Assembly: GCA_963701675.1 (NCBI GenBank)
Contig: OY969623.1
Location: 6,200,001-6,264,000, forward strand
Source: G963701675 sp963701675
Lineage (GTDB): Bacteria > Planctomycetota > Planctomycetia > Gemmatales > Gemmataceae
Reading direction: 5' to 3'
Length of the DNA stretch: 64,000 nucleotides
The notes below the pieces were generated by a model that saw only the letters and a list, made by a program, of their open reading frames with translations, did not search any database and had not been told where the DNA came from. Each line of letters starts with the position of its first letter. Within the stretch, counting starts at the first letter, position 1. The position numbers were made by a program, and so were the translations under genes. Below are positions 1-8,675 of the stretch, in pieces.

Positions 1-210
1 ATCCGCGAGGCTCAAGACGACAATCCCGACCGACTCCGCCGCTGGCAGACACTGGGACTCGTCCCCGGCGCCGTTGTCCGCATGGTGAGCTTCCAGGCAT
101 TGGATGATCTCTTCGAGATAGAAATCGACGGCCGAACCATCATGTTGGGCAGCGAAGGTCTTGCGGGGTTACGCGGGGAACTAGTCGCGAATAACAAATC
201 GAAATCGTAG
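1..210 (+). CDS. C-terminal end of FeoA-domain metal-dependent regulator (partial)
   Basis: The window opens inside a reading frame that ends with TAG at 208-210; about 69 codons are visible. The visible part has the small beta-barrel signature of a FeoA/SH3-like domain: a LGLVPGA turn, a long strand and then a GRTIMLGSEGLAG ending. In the DtxR/MntR family this domain follows the winged helix and the metal-binding dimerisation domain, and FeoA alone also exists. The preceding visible residues (DNPDRLRRWQTLGL) are the usual lead-in of the regulator C-terminus, so an iron or manganese responsive repressor is the likeliest identity. The DNA-binding part lies outside the window, so stand-alone FeoA cannot be fully excluded. 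Confidence 0.6.
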   Translation: MREAQDDNPDRLRRWQTLGLVPGAVVRMVSFQALDDLFEIEIDGRTIMLGSEGLAGLRGELVANNKSKS

Positions 211-313
211 GCTGGGATACAAGTAACCCGGTTTCTCCGGTTTTGAGGCCGAAGGTGGGGCCTCGACGTGACACTCCGAAACGGTTTATAATGCTTCAAT
301 GGAGGATCCAAGG

Positions 314-574
314 ATGACCCGAACCATTAGGGCCGTTTTCAAAAACGGCGTGCTTCAACCTCTTACGCCGCTGGATCTTCGCGAAGAACAGCAAGTGACC
401 CTTACGGTCGTGCCGGCCGAGAATGGCATCGCTGAGTGGGAGGACGTTGATTGCTACGACGCTTCTAAACAGGGGGCCGACGATGCCGTAACCCTTGAGG
501 AAGTCCAGCAGGCGCTTGCCAAGATCCCTGGCTCCCTGACCGCTGATTTCATCGCTGAGCGGGACGAGCGCTAA
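314..574 (+). CDS. DUF104 / AF2212-like antitoxin
   Basis: Short acidic protein of 86 residues starting MTRTIRAVFKNGVLQPL, the signature of the DUF104 (AF2212-like) antitoxin family: a beta-strand motif with KNGVLQPLxPLDL and then VTLTV. An in-frame ATG exists at 299, but GGAGGA at 301-306 sits 7 bases before the ATG at 314, so 314 is chosen. The stop overlaps the start of the PIN toxin by one base (TAATG), which implies translational coupling. The family neutralises a PIN-domain RNase through its C-terminal tail; here the tail is acidic. Autoregulation of the pair is likely but no operator was identified. Confidence 0.85.
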   Translation: MTRTIRAVFKNGVLQPLTPLDLREEQQVTLTVVPAENGIAEWEDVDCYDASKQGADDAVTLEEVQQALAKIPGSLTADFIAERDER

Positions 575-1032
575 TGCCCAACCGCTTTTTCGACACCAGC
601 GCTCTGGGCAAGCGTTACCATCCGGAAACTGGTACTCCCAAAGTCAACAGCCTCATTCAGGAAGCTGGTTTCGTCCCCGTCATCTCCAGATTAACTCTCG
701 TCGAGATTCAATCGGTCTTCGCCGGCAAGGTGCGAACCGGAGTCATCAGTCCGGCGGATTTTCAGATCCTTTGCCGACGGTTTCTCACCGAGGTGTCCAA
801 ACGTCTTCTTCGTGTGTTCCGTTTAACCGGCTTTCATCTACAGGAGGCGGAGCGGCTGGTTAGAAACATGGGCATCTCGGCAGCAATTCGCACCCTCGAT
901 GCCTTCCAGCTAGCCGTGGCGCTAGACTTGAAACAGCGCGAAGGATTGACCGAGTTTGTTTGCGCCGATAAACGCCTTTGCCACCTAGCGGCGGCGGAGG
1001 GGCTCACAGTCGTTAACCCGGAAACCCCGTAA
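574..1032 (+). CDS. PIN-domain toxin (VapC-like ribonuclease)
   Basis: A 152-residue PIN domain. The acidic site is visible: DTSALGKRY near residue 7 (first Asp and the following Ser), Glu in LTLVEIQSVF near residue 44, Asp in IRTLDAFQLA near residue 108 and Asp in FVCADKRL near residue 131. PIN toxins of this class are Mg-dependent endoribonucleases that cut tRNA or rRNA when the antitoxin is lost. The length is normal and the frame intact. It is coupled to the DUF104 antitoxin by a one-base overlap, so the two form a type II module. Confidence 0.88.
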   Translation: MPNRFFDTSALGKRYHPETGTPKVNSLIQEAGFVPVISRLTLVEIQSVFAGKVRTGVISPADFQILCRRFLTEVSKRLLRVFRLTGFHLQEAERLVRNMGISAAIRTLDAFQLAVALDLKQREGLTEFVCADKRLCHLAAAEGLTVVNPETP

Positions 1033-1111
1033 CGCTACGACAGCCCAACCAGGAATTCATTGTTAACCCCGAGTTTGAGATCAATTCACAACCACATCAG
1101 TTTTCTGGCCT

Positions 1112-1615
1112 TCACCTCTCGACAATCACCGCCGCGACCAGCACCATCTTCACAAAGGGACTCACTTCGGAATCCGGATCGAATTCAAGTCGCGATTGCT
1201 CGTTCATCTGGTGCACCGAGCCGATTTCGCCGCCGTCAGGGCCGCCGATTCGTCGGTGGGAGGTTCCCGGCTTGCCGATGAGCCACGCGACCGGCCGTCC
1301 AAAGGCATCGTCGATCCGCGTCCCTTCCGCAAGGTGATACTGGCACGCGCCCACCAGTCGATTCTCCGCGTCGAATACTTCCCAGCGTTGCGTCGATCGC
1401 TGAAATACGGTGCATACGAGTGAAGCATCTTCCGTCTCGAAAACGCGCACGATGGGCCAACTCCACCGACCGATGATCGGTAACGTCCAGGCGGGCCGCC
1501 AATCGGCAAAACCCAAGTACATGCCGGCGGCGTTCCGTATGCGGCGTTTCCGGTTTCGGGACTGTGGATGATCCCAAGGCTCCAAGATTAGGATTAGGGC
1601 GTCGGATTCTAACAT
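1112..1615 (-). CDS. LURP-one / scramblase-like domain protein
   Basis: A 167-residue protein read from 1615. The middle has the tubby-like beta-barrel pattern of LURP-one-related and phospholipid scramblase-like proteins: alternating strands around VFETEDASLVCTVF, then RWEVFDAENRLVG, then DAFGRPVAWLIG. GGAG lies about 5 bases before the start codon. The C-terminus ends in a hydrophobic stretch (VKMVLVAAVIVE) that could anchor it. The role in bacteria is not established for this family. It stands alone between the PIN module and the next gene. Family assignment is by pattern only. Confidence 0.5.
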   Translation of the reverse strand: MLESDALILILEPWDHPQSRNRKRRIRNAAGMYLGFADWRPAWTLPIIGRWSWPIVRVFETEDASLVCTVFQRSTQRWEVFDAENRLVGACQYHLAEGTRIDDAFGRPVAWLIGKPGTSHRRIGGPDGGEIGSVHQMNEQSRLEFDPDSEVSPFVKMVLVAAVIVER

Positions 1616-1828
1616 ATGCTCCGAACCCCTTAAAGTTTGCTCGGCCCCGTCGGTGGCGCTCCGGGCTGGTGAAATACTGGGCGATGGTGGAAATCCACTC
1701 GAAACATCCTGCCGATTTGACGTGGATTTCGTTGTGAACTACTTTTCCATTGAAGAGACATGCAGTCCGTCGGAACAGACAGCTCAAACGGACGCAATCC
1801 AAACGCCCCCTTGCTCGGAACAAACATC

Positions 1829-2068
1829 ATGGGCATTGCCTATAGCAGCCTGGGTGCTGTGGCGGTAGCCACTATCTACCTGGTGTACGGCGCTTATCGC
1901 GACTACATGCGGACGCAACACCGCCGTGAAGGAGTGCTGCGCGAACGCGTGGCCTACCTGTTGTGGAACGTCGCCAACCGCTTGAACACCGAAACCGGAG
2001 AACTCCCAATACCTAGTGCAGATATTCCGGGAGGTTATCTCGGTGACCACCGGCTAAGGCTCCTGTAA
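1829..2068 (+). CDS. Small single-pass membrane protein, unknown function
   Basis: About 79 residues from the ATG at 1829; the frame is open from 1760, but the earlier residues look non-coding. One hydrophobic helix (IAYSSLGAVAVATIYLVYGAY) begins near the N-terminus and is followed by a basic, helical stretch (RTQHRREGVLRERVAYLLW). The last ten codons lie inside the first copy of the structured RNA repeat (from 2039), so the 3' end of the gene and the RNA overlap. I do not recognise a family. The gene may be real with an overlapping RNA, or the ORF may be chance. Confidence 0.35.
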   Translation: MGIAYSSLGAVAVATIYLVYGAYRDYMRTQHRREGVLRERVAYLLWNVANRLNTETGELPIPSADIPGGYLGDHRLRLL

Positions 2069-2136
2069 AAGGGGCCGGCATCCTCCACCGAGCAGAGGCG
2101 CCCATTTGCATGTTGCAATGGGGCCTCTGTATTTTC
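2039..2136 (+). ncRNA. Structured RNA repeat, copy A (unidentified, ends in terminator)
   Basis: First of two tandem related elements. CTCGGT (2039-2044) can pair with ACCGAG (2087-2092), enclosing an inner hairpin GGCTCC/GGGGCC. The unpaired segment GGCATCCTCC before the closing arm contains an anti-Shine-Dalgarno-like CCTCC. A second stem follows directly: CAGAGGC/GCCTCTG (2093-2099 with 2123-2129) with an inner arm CCCATT...AATGGG, then TATTTT. No Rfam class was recognised. It could be a small RNA with its own terminator or a riboswitch-like leader. Confidence 0.5.
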
Positions 2137-2219
2137 AAATTTTCCCGATTGGCCTTGGAAAGAAACACGCCCTTGTTGGATCGGTTTGACATACGACTGT
2201 CTTTCGTACCGGCGGGTAA

Positions 2220-2314
2220 CTCGGTAACCGTCGGCTAGGCCCCTCAGACGGGGCGGCATCCTCCACCGAGCAGAGGCACTCTACCGCACGTTGCGGTGAG
2301 GCCTCTGTTTTTTT
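2220..2314 (+). ncRNA. Structured RNA repeat, copy B (unidentified, strong terminator)
   Basis: Second copy, about 180 bases after the first. CTCGGT (2220-2225) pairs with ACCGAG (2265-2270) around an inner GCCCC/GGGGC hairpin; the GGCATCCTCC segment is identical to copy A. The terminator stem CAGAGGC/GCCTCTG (2271-2277 with 2301-2307) has the inner arm ACCGCA/TGCGGT where copy A has a TTGCA/TGCAA pairing, so pairing is kept although the bases differ. It ends in seven T. A TTGACA at 2186-2191 lies upstream, without a clear -10 box. Confidence 0.55.
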
Positions 2315-2528
2315 GCGCCGTTGCACTTCTCGTTCTAGTCAAGCATTCGTCACTAATCGCTCCAAGCCGTCCGCGCGGCGTCTTCGGCAGCCGGCGCCCA
2401 CACCGCCTGCCTTACTTTCATTGACAGGCCCTACCCATCCTTTACACTGGATATTAGCGGCGCGGAAGGCTCCGCGCCACTTCCTTTCTTGCAAGCGGAA
2501 CAGTTTACCTACTAGTGGGGTTAGAATC

Positions 2529-4049
2529 ATGGCAGCGAAACGTGGCGAAGAAACCAAAACGCCGCTTATTGTTTCTCTAGTAATCTTCGTGATCCTGACG
2601 ATTCTTCTGGGTGTCGGGGCCTACTTCGGCTTTGCCAAGCAGGAGGAATATCAAAAGGCGGAAAAAGACGCGAAAAAGGACGCCGCGGCCAAGGCCGACT
2701 CACGCGACTGGCATCGCATGCAGAATGTGCTTCTCAAGAGCTACGTAGGCCACCCGCTCACCAAGGAAGATCAAGAACAACTCATCAGCCAATGGCCGAA
2801 CTTCGAGAATGCCAACAGCAAACTCGGTTCGGAAAAAGGCGACAACCGGGCGGATTTCGACGGCCTGGTCAAGAAGCTCAACGACCCGGCACTCCTCGGT
2901 TGGAACAACGAGAAGAAACAACCCAATCGCACGTTTTTGGAATTGGTCAAGGAGAAAGATCAGCGCATCACCGACCTGACCAATCAGGTCGCACAGGCCA
3001 AGCGCGATAATCAGGCTGTGCAAACCGAACTCGCCAATGCCAAGAAGATTCAAGAAGAGACCGAAAAGAACCTGAATGACCAACTGCAAAAAGCCAAGGC
3101 CGAAACCGCCGAGCTGATCAACAAGTATGATGCAGAGTTCAAGAAGTACACGACGACCGTTGAGAACTTGCACAACCAGGTCGACGACTCGAAGCGCAGC
3201 GAGGAGAAGACCAAAGACGAAACGGGCCGTCAAGTTGCCAAGGTCAAGAAAGAACTATCCGATACTCGGATTCAACTCGATCAAGAACGCAAAAAACTTA
3301 GCCCGCCCGACGTGATGGAACTCGACAACCCCAAAGGGAAGGTCATCGATGTCGACCGCGGCGGCGAGATCGTTTACATCAACTTGGGCAGCGCCGATAA
3401 TCTCAAGCCTCAGGTAACCTTCAGCATCTACTCGGCCGGCGCTAATTCGCGGGGCGCACAGCGAAAAGGCTCGCTGGAAGTGACGAACATTCTCGGCCCA
3501 CACATTGCCAAGACCCGCGTCACCGAATTGACCGATGCCAACCTGCAACCGGTCGTTCGCGGCGACTTGCTCTTCAATCCGGCCTGGAACCCCAAGATGC
3601 GGCAACACATCGCCATTGCCGGACTGGTCGACTTGACCGGCGATGCGACGGACGACACGCCGGCTTTCATTCGTGGCCTGGAACGCTTGGGAATCGTCGT
3701 GGACTCCTACATTGATCTCAAAGACTTGAAGATCAAAGGCACCGGTATGAACCTGGAAACCCAATACCTGGTAGTCGGCGATGAGCCGAAGTTCAACGAG
3801 ATGGGCGTGGTGAACCAGGCGGACGTCACGTCGGCTCGAAAACACGAACTCAACACCCGCATGAGCGAGATGCGCGACGAAGCTAAACGGCTCGGTATCA
3901 CCGTCGTCCCCTATCGGCGGTTTCTAGCATTGGCCGGCTACCCAACCCCTCCTTCCATTTCGTCGACCCACGGCACGTTCCTGGACTCCGGTTCCCTCGG
4001 CGTCGGCAAGCCGAAGGAGACGGAGAAGAAGGAACCGATGGACAAGTAA
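2529..4049 (+). CDS. Membrane-anchored coiled-coil protein
   Basis: 506 residues from the ATG at 2529, chosen because the open frame upstream lacks coding character and the membrane helix follows at once. Order: a short charged N-terminus, one transmembrane helix (IVSLVIFVILTILLGVGAYF, about residues 12-31), a long Lys/Glu/Gln-rich coiled coil to about residue 265, then a globular beta-rich C-terminal part containing PKGKVIDVDRGGEIVYINLGS and VRGDLLFNPAW. Proteins of this layout are common in planctomycetes and are probably envelope scaffolds, but no function is known. The two RNA repeats lie in its upstream region, so its expression could depend on them. Confidence 0.8.
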   Translation: MAAKRGEETKTPLIVSLVIFVILTILLGVGAYFGFAKQEEYQKAEKDAKKDAAAKADSRDWHRMQNVLLKSYVGHPLTKEDQEQLISQWPNFENANSKLGSEKGDNRADFDGLVKKLNDPALLGWNNEKKQPNRTFLELVKEKDQRITDLTNQVAQAKRDNQAVQTELANAKKIQEETEKNLNDQLQKAKAETAELINKYDAEFKKYTTTVENLHNQVDDSKRSEEKTKDETGRQVAKVKKELSDTRIQLDQERKKLSPPDVMELDNPKGKVIDVDRGGEIVYINLGSADNLKPQVTFSIYSAGANSRGAQRKGSLEVTNILGPHIAKTRVTELTDANLQPVVRGDLLFNPAWNPKMRQHIAIAGLVDLTGDATDDTPAFIRGLERLGIVVDSYIDLKDLKIKGTGMNLETQYLVVGDEPKFNEMGVVNQADVTSARKHELNTRMSEMRDEAKRLGITVVPYRRFLALAGYPTPPSISSTHGTFLDSGSLGVGKPKETEKKEPMDK

Positions 4050-4058
4050 ACGTTTAGC

Positions 4059-4085
4059 CGCGGTTCGCAGAACCGCGCGGTTTTC
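4059..4085 (+). terminator. Hairpin terminator after the coiled-coil gene
   Basis: GCGGTTC and GAACCGC pair around GCA (4060-4076), followed by GCGGTTTTC. The core TAGCCGCGGTTCGCAGAACC also occurs at 7077-7096, so this is a member of a repeated hairpin family used at gene ends. Confidence 0.55.
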
Positions 4086-4120
4086 TCGATGGAACTGGTC
4101 CTGAAAGGTGTGACGGGATG

Positions 4121-4930
4121 TTATCGTCCCTGCAACTGAATGCGAAACGTGCGGCGCACGACGCGAAACTCAATCTCCCTTTCCGGCTTCTCTCGTGACA
4201 GTTTCGCTTCGATTGCCTCGTCGTGGAAGCTCATCGCGGCCGTAAACGCAGGCCCCTCCTCCACATCCATTTTTCCGTTCCCGTTCACATCGAAGGTGCG
4301 CCACCGTTCACGGCTGCTGCCGCCGTTCGTTTTTTCGGGTTGCTCAAGCTGCGACGCCGGCCAAGACGACCAACGCCAAATGCGTTTAACCTTGGGAGCT
4401 TCATCCCAGCTAACGTGCAAGTCGTCGAGTTCGTGATACGGCACGCGATGTACTTCCTTCCCGTCATGGAGAAAACGACAAACATAATACGGCGCCGACT
4501 TTTCGTCGATCGGAATCAGGAAGAAGAGATCGAACCAGACAATACTGAACTCGAGGCCGCGTGCAACGTGATGAAACACAATCACGCCGTCGCGATCGGA
4601 TGTGGGTATCTGATCCGGAAGGTAATCGGTCACCGGGTAATGGAAGTATGGATGGCCCTCTCGATCTTCCACCCGCAGCTCCACGCCTTCGACCGGCTTG
4701 CCGCTCTGGTCTATGAAAGTAACCTGAAACTCGTTTGGATTGTAGCCGCCGTCGCCTACCGCATAACCCATGCATGAGATCAGTCCGACGAGCAGAATGG
4801 CGAGCAACAGTCCGGTGAGTAATCGCAGGCTTCGAACGCGGCGGGAAGACGACCCGAAAGTCATCACAAAGACGAAAAGGACCGATATACTGAGAATCCC
4901 AAACGTCCCAAGGCAAAGAATTCGGCTCAT
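4121..4930 (-). CDS. Membrane protein with an EF-hand-like loop, unknown function
   Basis: 269 residues. Two hydrophobic helices near the N-terminus (LGTFGILSISVLFVFVMTF and LLTGLLLAILLVGLISCMGY), then a soluble part. The soluble part begins with a carboxypeptidase-regulatory/Ig-like strand pattern (FIDQSGKPVEGVELRVEDREG), which suggests a CarboxypepD_reg-like fold. Near residue 215 there is a canonical calcium loop, DVNGNGKMDVEE. The family is not recognised. It is convergent with the coiled-coil gene. Confidence 0.65.
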   Translation of the reverse strand: MSRILCLGTFGILSISVLFVFVMTFGSSSRRVRSLRLLTGLLLAILLVGLISCMGYAVGDGGYNPNEFQVTFIDQSGKPVEGVELRVEDREGHPYFHYPVTDYLPDQIPTSDRDGVIVFHHVARGLEFSIVWFDLFFLIPIDEKSAPYYVCRFLHDGKEVHRVPYHELDDLHVSWDEAPKVKRIWRWSSWPASQLEQPEKTNGGSSRERWRTFDVNGNGKMDVEEGPAFTAAMSFHDEAIEAKLSREKPEREIEFRVVRRTFRIQLQGR

Positions 4931-5007
4931 GATTGGCGACGCCGTCTGAAAATCTCGGAATCCGTCATCTCAGCCGCCGGCCCATGCGAAATACCGGTTC
5001 AACAAAG

Positions 5008-6915
5008 CTATGGCTTCTTGGGTGCAAGCTCTTCTCCAGACTTGGCGCCGTGTTTGATAAGGAGGGCCCTTACTTTTTGGTCTTTCGCAAGGTCGAGCGG
5101 CGTGCGCACGCCACGAAAATTCTCTTTGCTTGTCAGGGCATTCACATCGGCCTTTCGCTCAATGAGAAGCTGAACGGCCGCTTCGTGTCCGTGTTCGGCT
5201 GCTTTGTGGATCGCGGTGTAACCCGCGGAGAGTCCGCGCGGCGAAGCGGCATCAACTGCGGCCCCTTTGTCCAGCAGAAGTTTGAGGATTTCCAAATGAC
5301 CACTTCCGGCGGCAGCGTGTAGTGGAGTGCTGTCCACGAAGTATCCCACATCAGCCTTGGCGTTCACATCAGCGCCTTTCTCGATGAGCAATTTGGCGAT
5401 CTTGAGACGAATCTCTGCCGTCACGTGTTCCGGACACCCCATATCAGCAAAACCGCCTCCCGCCGCTACATGCAGCGCTGATTCATGCTTCACTGCGGTT
5501 TCTTCATTCGCAGTGACGCCCGCATCAAGCAAAACTTCAACTACCCGATCTCGCCCGGCAAACGTTGCCCCTATAAGCGGTCCGGGCGCCTCACCCGAAG
5601 TGACGTCCGCCTTGTGCGCGATCAGCACCTTTACCACATCGGCGCGTCCTTCCAGAGCGGCGTGGTTTAACGGAGACGCTGAAGCCCTGCGACCGTTTGA
5701 TTCATTCACCTTGGCGCCGGCTTTGATTAGCTCGTCGGCGACCGCGGCATTTGCGGCGTAGTGAAGTGGCCGTAGGCCCGACTCGTCGCGTTCGTCAACC
5801 TTGGCGCCGGCATGTATCAGCTCCGTCAGAATCTCGCCATGGCCGGACTTGCTTGCCAAATGCACAGCGCTGCTGCGGCCAGGACCGGTCTCATTGACAT
5901 CGGCGCGATCTCTGATAAGTGATTTCACGCGGTTCAAGTCGCCTGCGTCAACTGCGCGTAGCAGGTCGGTGCGGCCGTCACTCTTAGCGCCTGCGGCAGT
6001 CAGCGCGGCCGTGAAGGATTCACCCGCCTGTTTGGCCAGTGAAAGAGGCGTATTACCCTGCTTGTCTTTAGCATCGAGGTTAGCGCCGGCGCGGAGCAGA
6101 TGATTGACTATTCCAATGTCTCGGTGGCGAATCGCCGCATGGAGCGGCGTGGACCCATCCATGCTATTGGCGTTCACGTCGGCTTTGGCGTCGATAAGGA
6201 CTTTTGCGGTCTCCGCATTTGGCACCCAATGACCATGAGGCAAATGCAATGCGGTTTGGCCCTTGGCATCGCGAATGTTTAAATCCGCCCCAGCGTCAAG
6301 AAGGGCTTTTGCAGCTTCTGGCTTACTCACCCAAAGCAAAGCAGGATTCTTGGGGTCATTGACCCGGGCACCATGTTTAATCAACAGTCTAATCATCGGC
6401 ACCTGGCTGCGCCTCGTCGCGAGCGTCAATGGAGTCATCCACTTTCCCCCGTTCACGTCGGCTCCCGCCGTGATCAGTTCCTGCGAAGTTTCTATGTTGC
6501 CGGCGCCAGCCGCCGCTCCGAGCGGCGTATCGTACTGCACACATTCGACGTTGACATCGGCGCCTGCATCGATTAGTGCCTTGACTGCTTCACGCGGTCC
6601 CCGGATCGCGGCCCAGTGCAGAGGCGTGACATCGAGGTGATTCTTTGCCTTGGCGTTGGCGCCGGATTTGATTAAACGCTTTATCACGTCTACGCGTGAT
6701 CGTTCCGCCGCGGCGTGTAAGGCGCTCCATTTATCATCTACCGTGGCATTGACATCAACACCTGCTTTTAACGCCGCGTCGACAGCGTCAACATCTCCGC
6801 GGTGAGCAGCGTCGATCAATGCTTTTGCTTTCGAAGAGGGATCATCTGCGGTTGCCGGTTGCGAAGCTAGTGCAATCACTGAGAATACAACCATGGCGGA
6901 TAGACGGATCGGCAT
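5008..6915 (-). CDS. Exported ankyrin-repeat protein
   Basis: 635 residues with a Sec-type signal peptide at the N-terminus (hydrophobic stretch ending ATADD near residue 24). From about residue 30 to 620 the protein is almost entirely ankyrin repeats, roughly seventeen, with the usual TPLHxAA...LLxxGAxVN phrasing, so it is a periplasmic or surface binding scaffold. GGAGG stands 6 bases before the start. The ligand cannot be read from sequence. Repeats near residues 180-215 and 310-330 are degenerate. Confidence 0.92.
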   Translation of the reverse strand: MPIRLSAMVVFSVIALASQPATADDPSSKAKALIDAAHRGDVDAVDAALKAGVDVNATVDDKWSALHAAAERSRVDVIKRLIKSGANAKAKNHLDVTPLHWAAIRGPREAVKALIDAGADVNVECVQYDTPLGAAAGAGNIETSQELITAGADVNGGKWMTPLTLATRRSQVPMIRLLIKHGARVNDPKNPALLWVSKPEAAKALLDAGADLNIRDAKGQTALHLPHGHWVPNAETAKVLIDAKADVNANSMDGSTPLHAAIRHRDIGIVNHLLRAGANLDAKDKQGNTPLSLAKQAGESFTAALTAAGAKSDGRTDLLRAVDAGDLNRVKSLIRDRADVNETGPGRSSAVHLASKSGHGEILTELIHAGAKVDERDESGLRPLHYAANAAVADELIKAGAKVNESNGRRASASPLNHAALEGRADVVKVLIAHKADVTSGEAPGPLIGATFAGRDRVVEVLLDAGVTANEETAVKHESALHVAAGGGFADMGCPEHVTAEIRLKIAKLLIEKGADVNAKADVGYFVDSTPLHAAAGSGHLEILKLLLDKGAAVDAASPRGLSAGYTAIHKAAEHGHEAAVQLLIERKADVNALTSKENFRGVRTPLDLAKDQKVRALLIKHGAKSGEELAPKKP

Positions 6916-7075
6916 GTCGAACCTCCGACAACATTACACGTCTATATTCTAGGACGGCTCGACACCTGCGCTCGCCACCAGTTCGGCAGTGTGCCTTCTC
7001 CGGAATACTCGATTCGCCGAGGCCCGCGGCGGACGTGGGCCCCCCTTCTTGGCGGGAATCGAAGATGTTAAGCGC

Positions 7076-7118
7076 TAGCCGCGGTTCGCAGAACCGCTCG
7101 GTTCTGTGAACCGCGGCC
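7076..7118 (-). terminator. Hairpin terminator after the DUF1501 gene
   Basis: GCCGCGGTTC (7079-7088) pairs with GAACCGCGGC (7109-7118), with an inner AGAACCG/CGGTTCT pairing. It lies just 3' of the DUF1501 gene and shares its core with the hairpin at 4059-4085. There is no clean T-tract on the minus strand. Confidence 0.5.
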
Positions 7119-7124
7119 AAACGA

Positions 7125-8495
7125 CTACAGCAATTCACTTATCGGCGTGGGATCGTCCAGCACCGGCACCGGTCGGCCGGATGGGTCGAGCAGGTGCAGT
7201 TTCGGATCGAGTCCCAGGACGTGGTAGATCGTGGCGTGAATGTTGGTTGGTTGCACGGCGCGGGTAACGGGGCGGGTGCCTAGCCGGTCGGTGGCGCCGA
7301 CGATCTGTCCACCCTTGACGCCGCCGCCGCCCATTAAACAGAACATCGCATTGCCCCAGTGATCGCGGCCTGGGGTTCCCATGCTCATCGGTGCGCCGCC
7401 GTTGCCGCCGTCGTTCATCTTCGGCGTGCGGCTAAATTCTCCGCAGAGCACCACGAGCGTCGTGTCGAGCAATCCGCGTTGATGCAGATCGTCGAACAGC
7501 GCGGCCATGGCGCTGTCGACCATGGGCAGCAGGTTTTCCATGCCGGCTTTCAAGTCCCAGTGATGGTCCCAGCCGCCGAAGTGCACGGTAACAAAAGTCG
7601 CCCCGGCTTCGACCAGGCGCCGGGCGAGCAGGGTGCTCTGTCCCCAATTATGCCGGCCATACTGATCCCGGAGGCGCGGGTCCTCCTGGTCCATGTTGAA
7701 CGCGCGGCGAGCGGCCGAGCCGCTTACAAACTCATATGCCTCTTGCTCGAAACGATCCATGGCCTGTGTCGTCGGATGATTTTCGAGATGCCGACGAGCG
7801 CCGTCGAAGTGCCGGACTAATGAACGCCGGTCTTCCAACCGGGCCAATGTTAATCCCTGTGCCAGGTTCAAATTCGGCACGGTGAATCCCGCGGAGTTTG
7901 GATCGCCGCCGGTTTGAAACGGATTGTGCTGCGACCCCAGAAATCGACTGGCGAAATATCCCGGTGTCAAGCCGATGCTCGACGCATGCGGCACCGCGAC
8001 ATAAGCCGGCACGCCCCGCTTTCTGGACCCTAGTTCCCGGGCCGCGATCGAGCCAATTGACGGAAACTTGCCTTCCGTATTGGCGCCGCTGACACCCATG
8101 TCCTTCGCCGTTAGCATCCTATGGGCGCCGGAAAAGTGGTCGCCGGTGTCGTGATGCAAAGATCGAACCATCGAGAACTTATCGGTCACCTGCGCTTGCT
8201 TTGGGAAGAGCTCCGTGATGTCGAAGCCGGGCACCTTGGTGCGTATGGGTTTCCAGATGCCACGGTATTCGGCCGGGGCGTCGGGTTTCATGTCGTACAA
8301 ATCGAGATGGCTCGGCCCGCCGTCGAGCCAGATCAAAATCACGGACGTGTTCTTGGTTTCCGGGGATCGACTGCGTGCACGGAGTATGTCGGGAAGTCCC
8401 ACGGCGGCTAGTCCTGCGACGCCAAGTTGGAGGAAGCTACGGCGGTTGATGCCGTCGCAGTAACGCCCGGTCGTTCCGAGGTCGAGTCGAAACAT
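7125..8495 (-). CDS. DUF1501 (sulfatase-like) Tat-exported protein
   Basis: 456 residues from the ATG at 8495; GGAGG precedes that start, and the in-frame ATG at 8510 lacks such spacing. Near residue 17 there is a twin-arginine signal (NRRSFLQLGVAGLAAVGLP). The body carries the alkaline-phosphatase-fold features of DUF1501: VILIWLDGGPSHLD early, ARRLVEAGATFVTVHFGGWDHH in the middle, and VVLCGEFSRTPKMN and GRDHWGNAMFCLMGGGG late. DUF1501 proteins are abundant in planctomycetes, often beside DUF1549/1553 cytochrome-type partners; none is adjacent here. Substrate unknown. Confidence 0.93.
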   Translation of the reverse strand: MFRLDLGTTGRYCDGINRRSFLQLGVAGLAAVGLPDILRARSRSPETKNTSVILIWLDGGPSHLDLYDMKPDAPAEYRGIWKPIRTKVPGFDITELFPKQAQVTDKFSMVRSLHHDTGDHFSGAHRMLTAKDMGVSGANTEGKFPSIGSIAARELGSRKRGVPAYVAVPHASSIGLTPGYFASRFLGSQHNPFQTGGDPNSAGFTVPNLNLAQGLTLARLEDRRSLVRHFDGARRHLENHPTTQAMDRFEQEAYEFVSGSAARRAFNMDQEDPRLRDQYGRHNWGQSTLLARRLVEAGATFVTVHFGGWDHHWDLKAGMENLLPMVDSAMAALFDDLHQRGLLDTTLVVLCGEFSRTPKMNDGGNGGAPMSMGTPGRDHWGNAMFCLMGGGGVKGGQIVGATDRLGTRPVTRAVQPTNIHATIYHVLGLDPKLHLLDPSGRPVPVLDDPTPISELL

Positions 8496-8617
8496 GTGAA
8501 GTCCCTCCAAGAGGTCGGCGGGTCAAAGGGCAAAGGGAATGCCCGGCGGGATAACATGGTTGTTATATGAAAGTATAGCTCGTGTCACCCGCGCCAATGA
8601 TGCTACGCAGAAAAGGA

Positions 8618-8648
8618 GAAACCCGGTTTCTTGAAGAAACCGGGTTTC
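8618..8648. repeat. Palindromic repeat (AAACCCGGTTT family), copy 1
   Basis: GAAACCCGGTTTCTT (8618-8632) is followed by its complement GAAACCGGGTTTC, giving a perfect hairpin. It lies 3' of the S41 protease gene and could serve as a bidirectional terminator. A near-identical palindrome lies at 21042-21074, and a half copy near 224-243. Confidence 0.7.
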
Positions 8649-8675
8649 TTGGAAGACGGTATAGCCGATGTCGCG

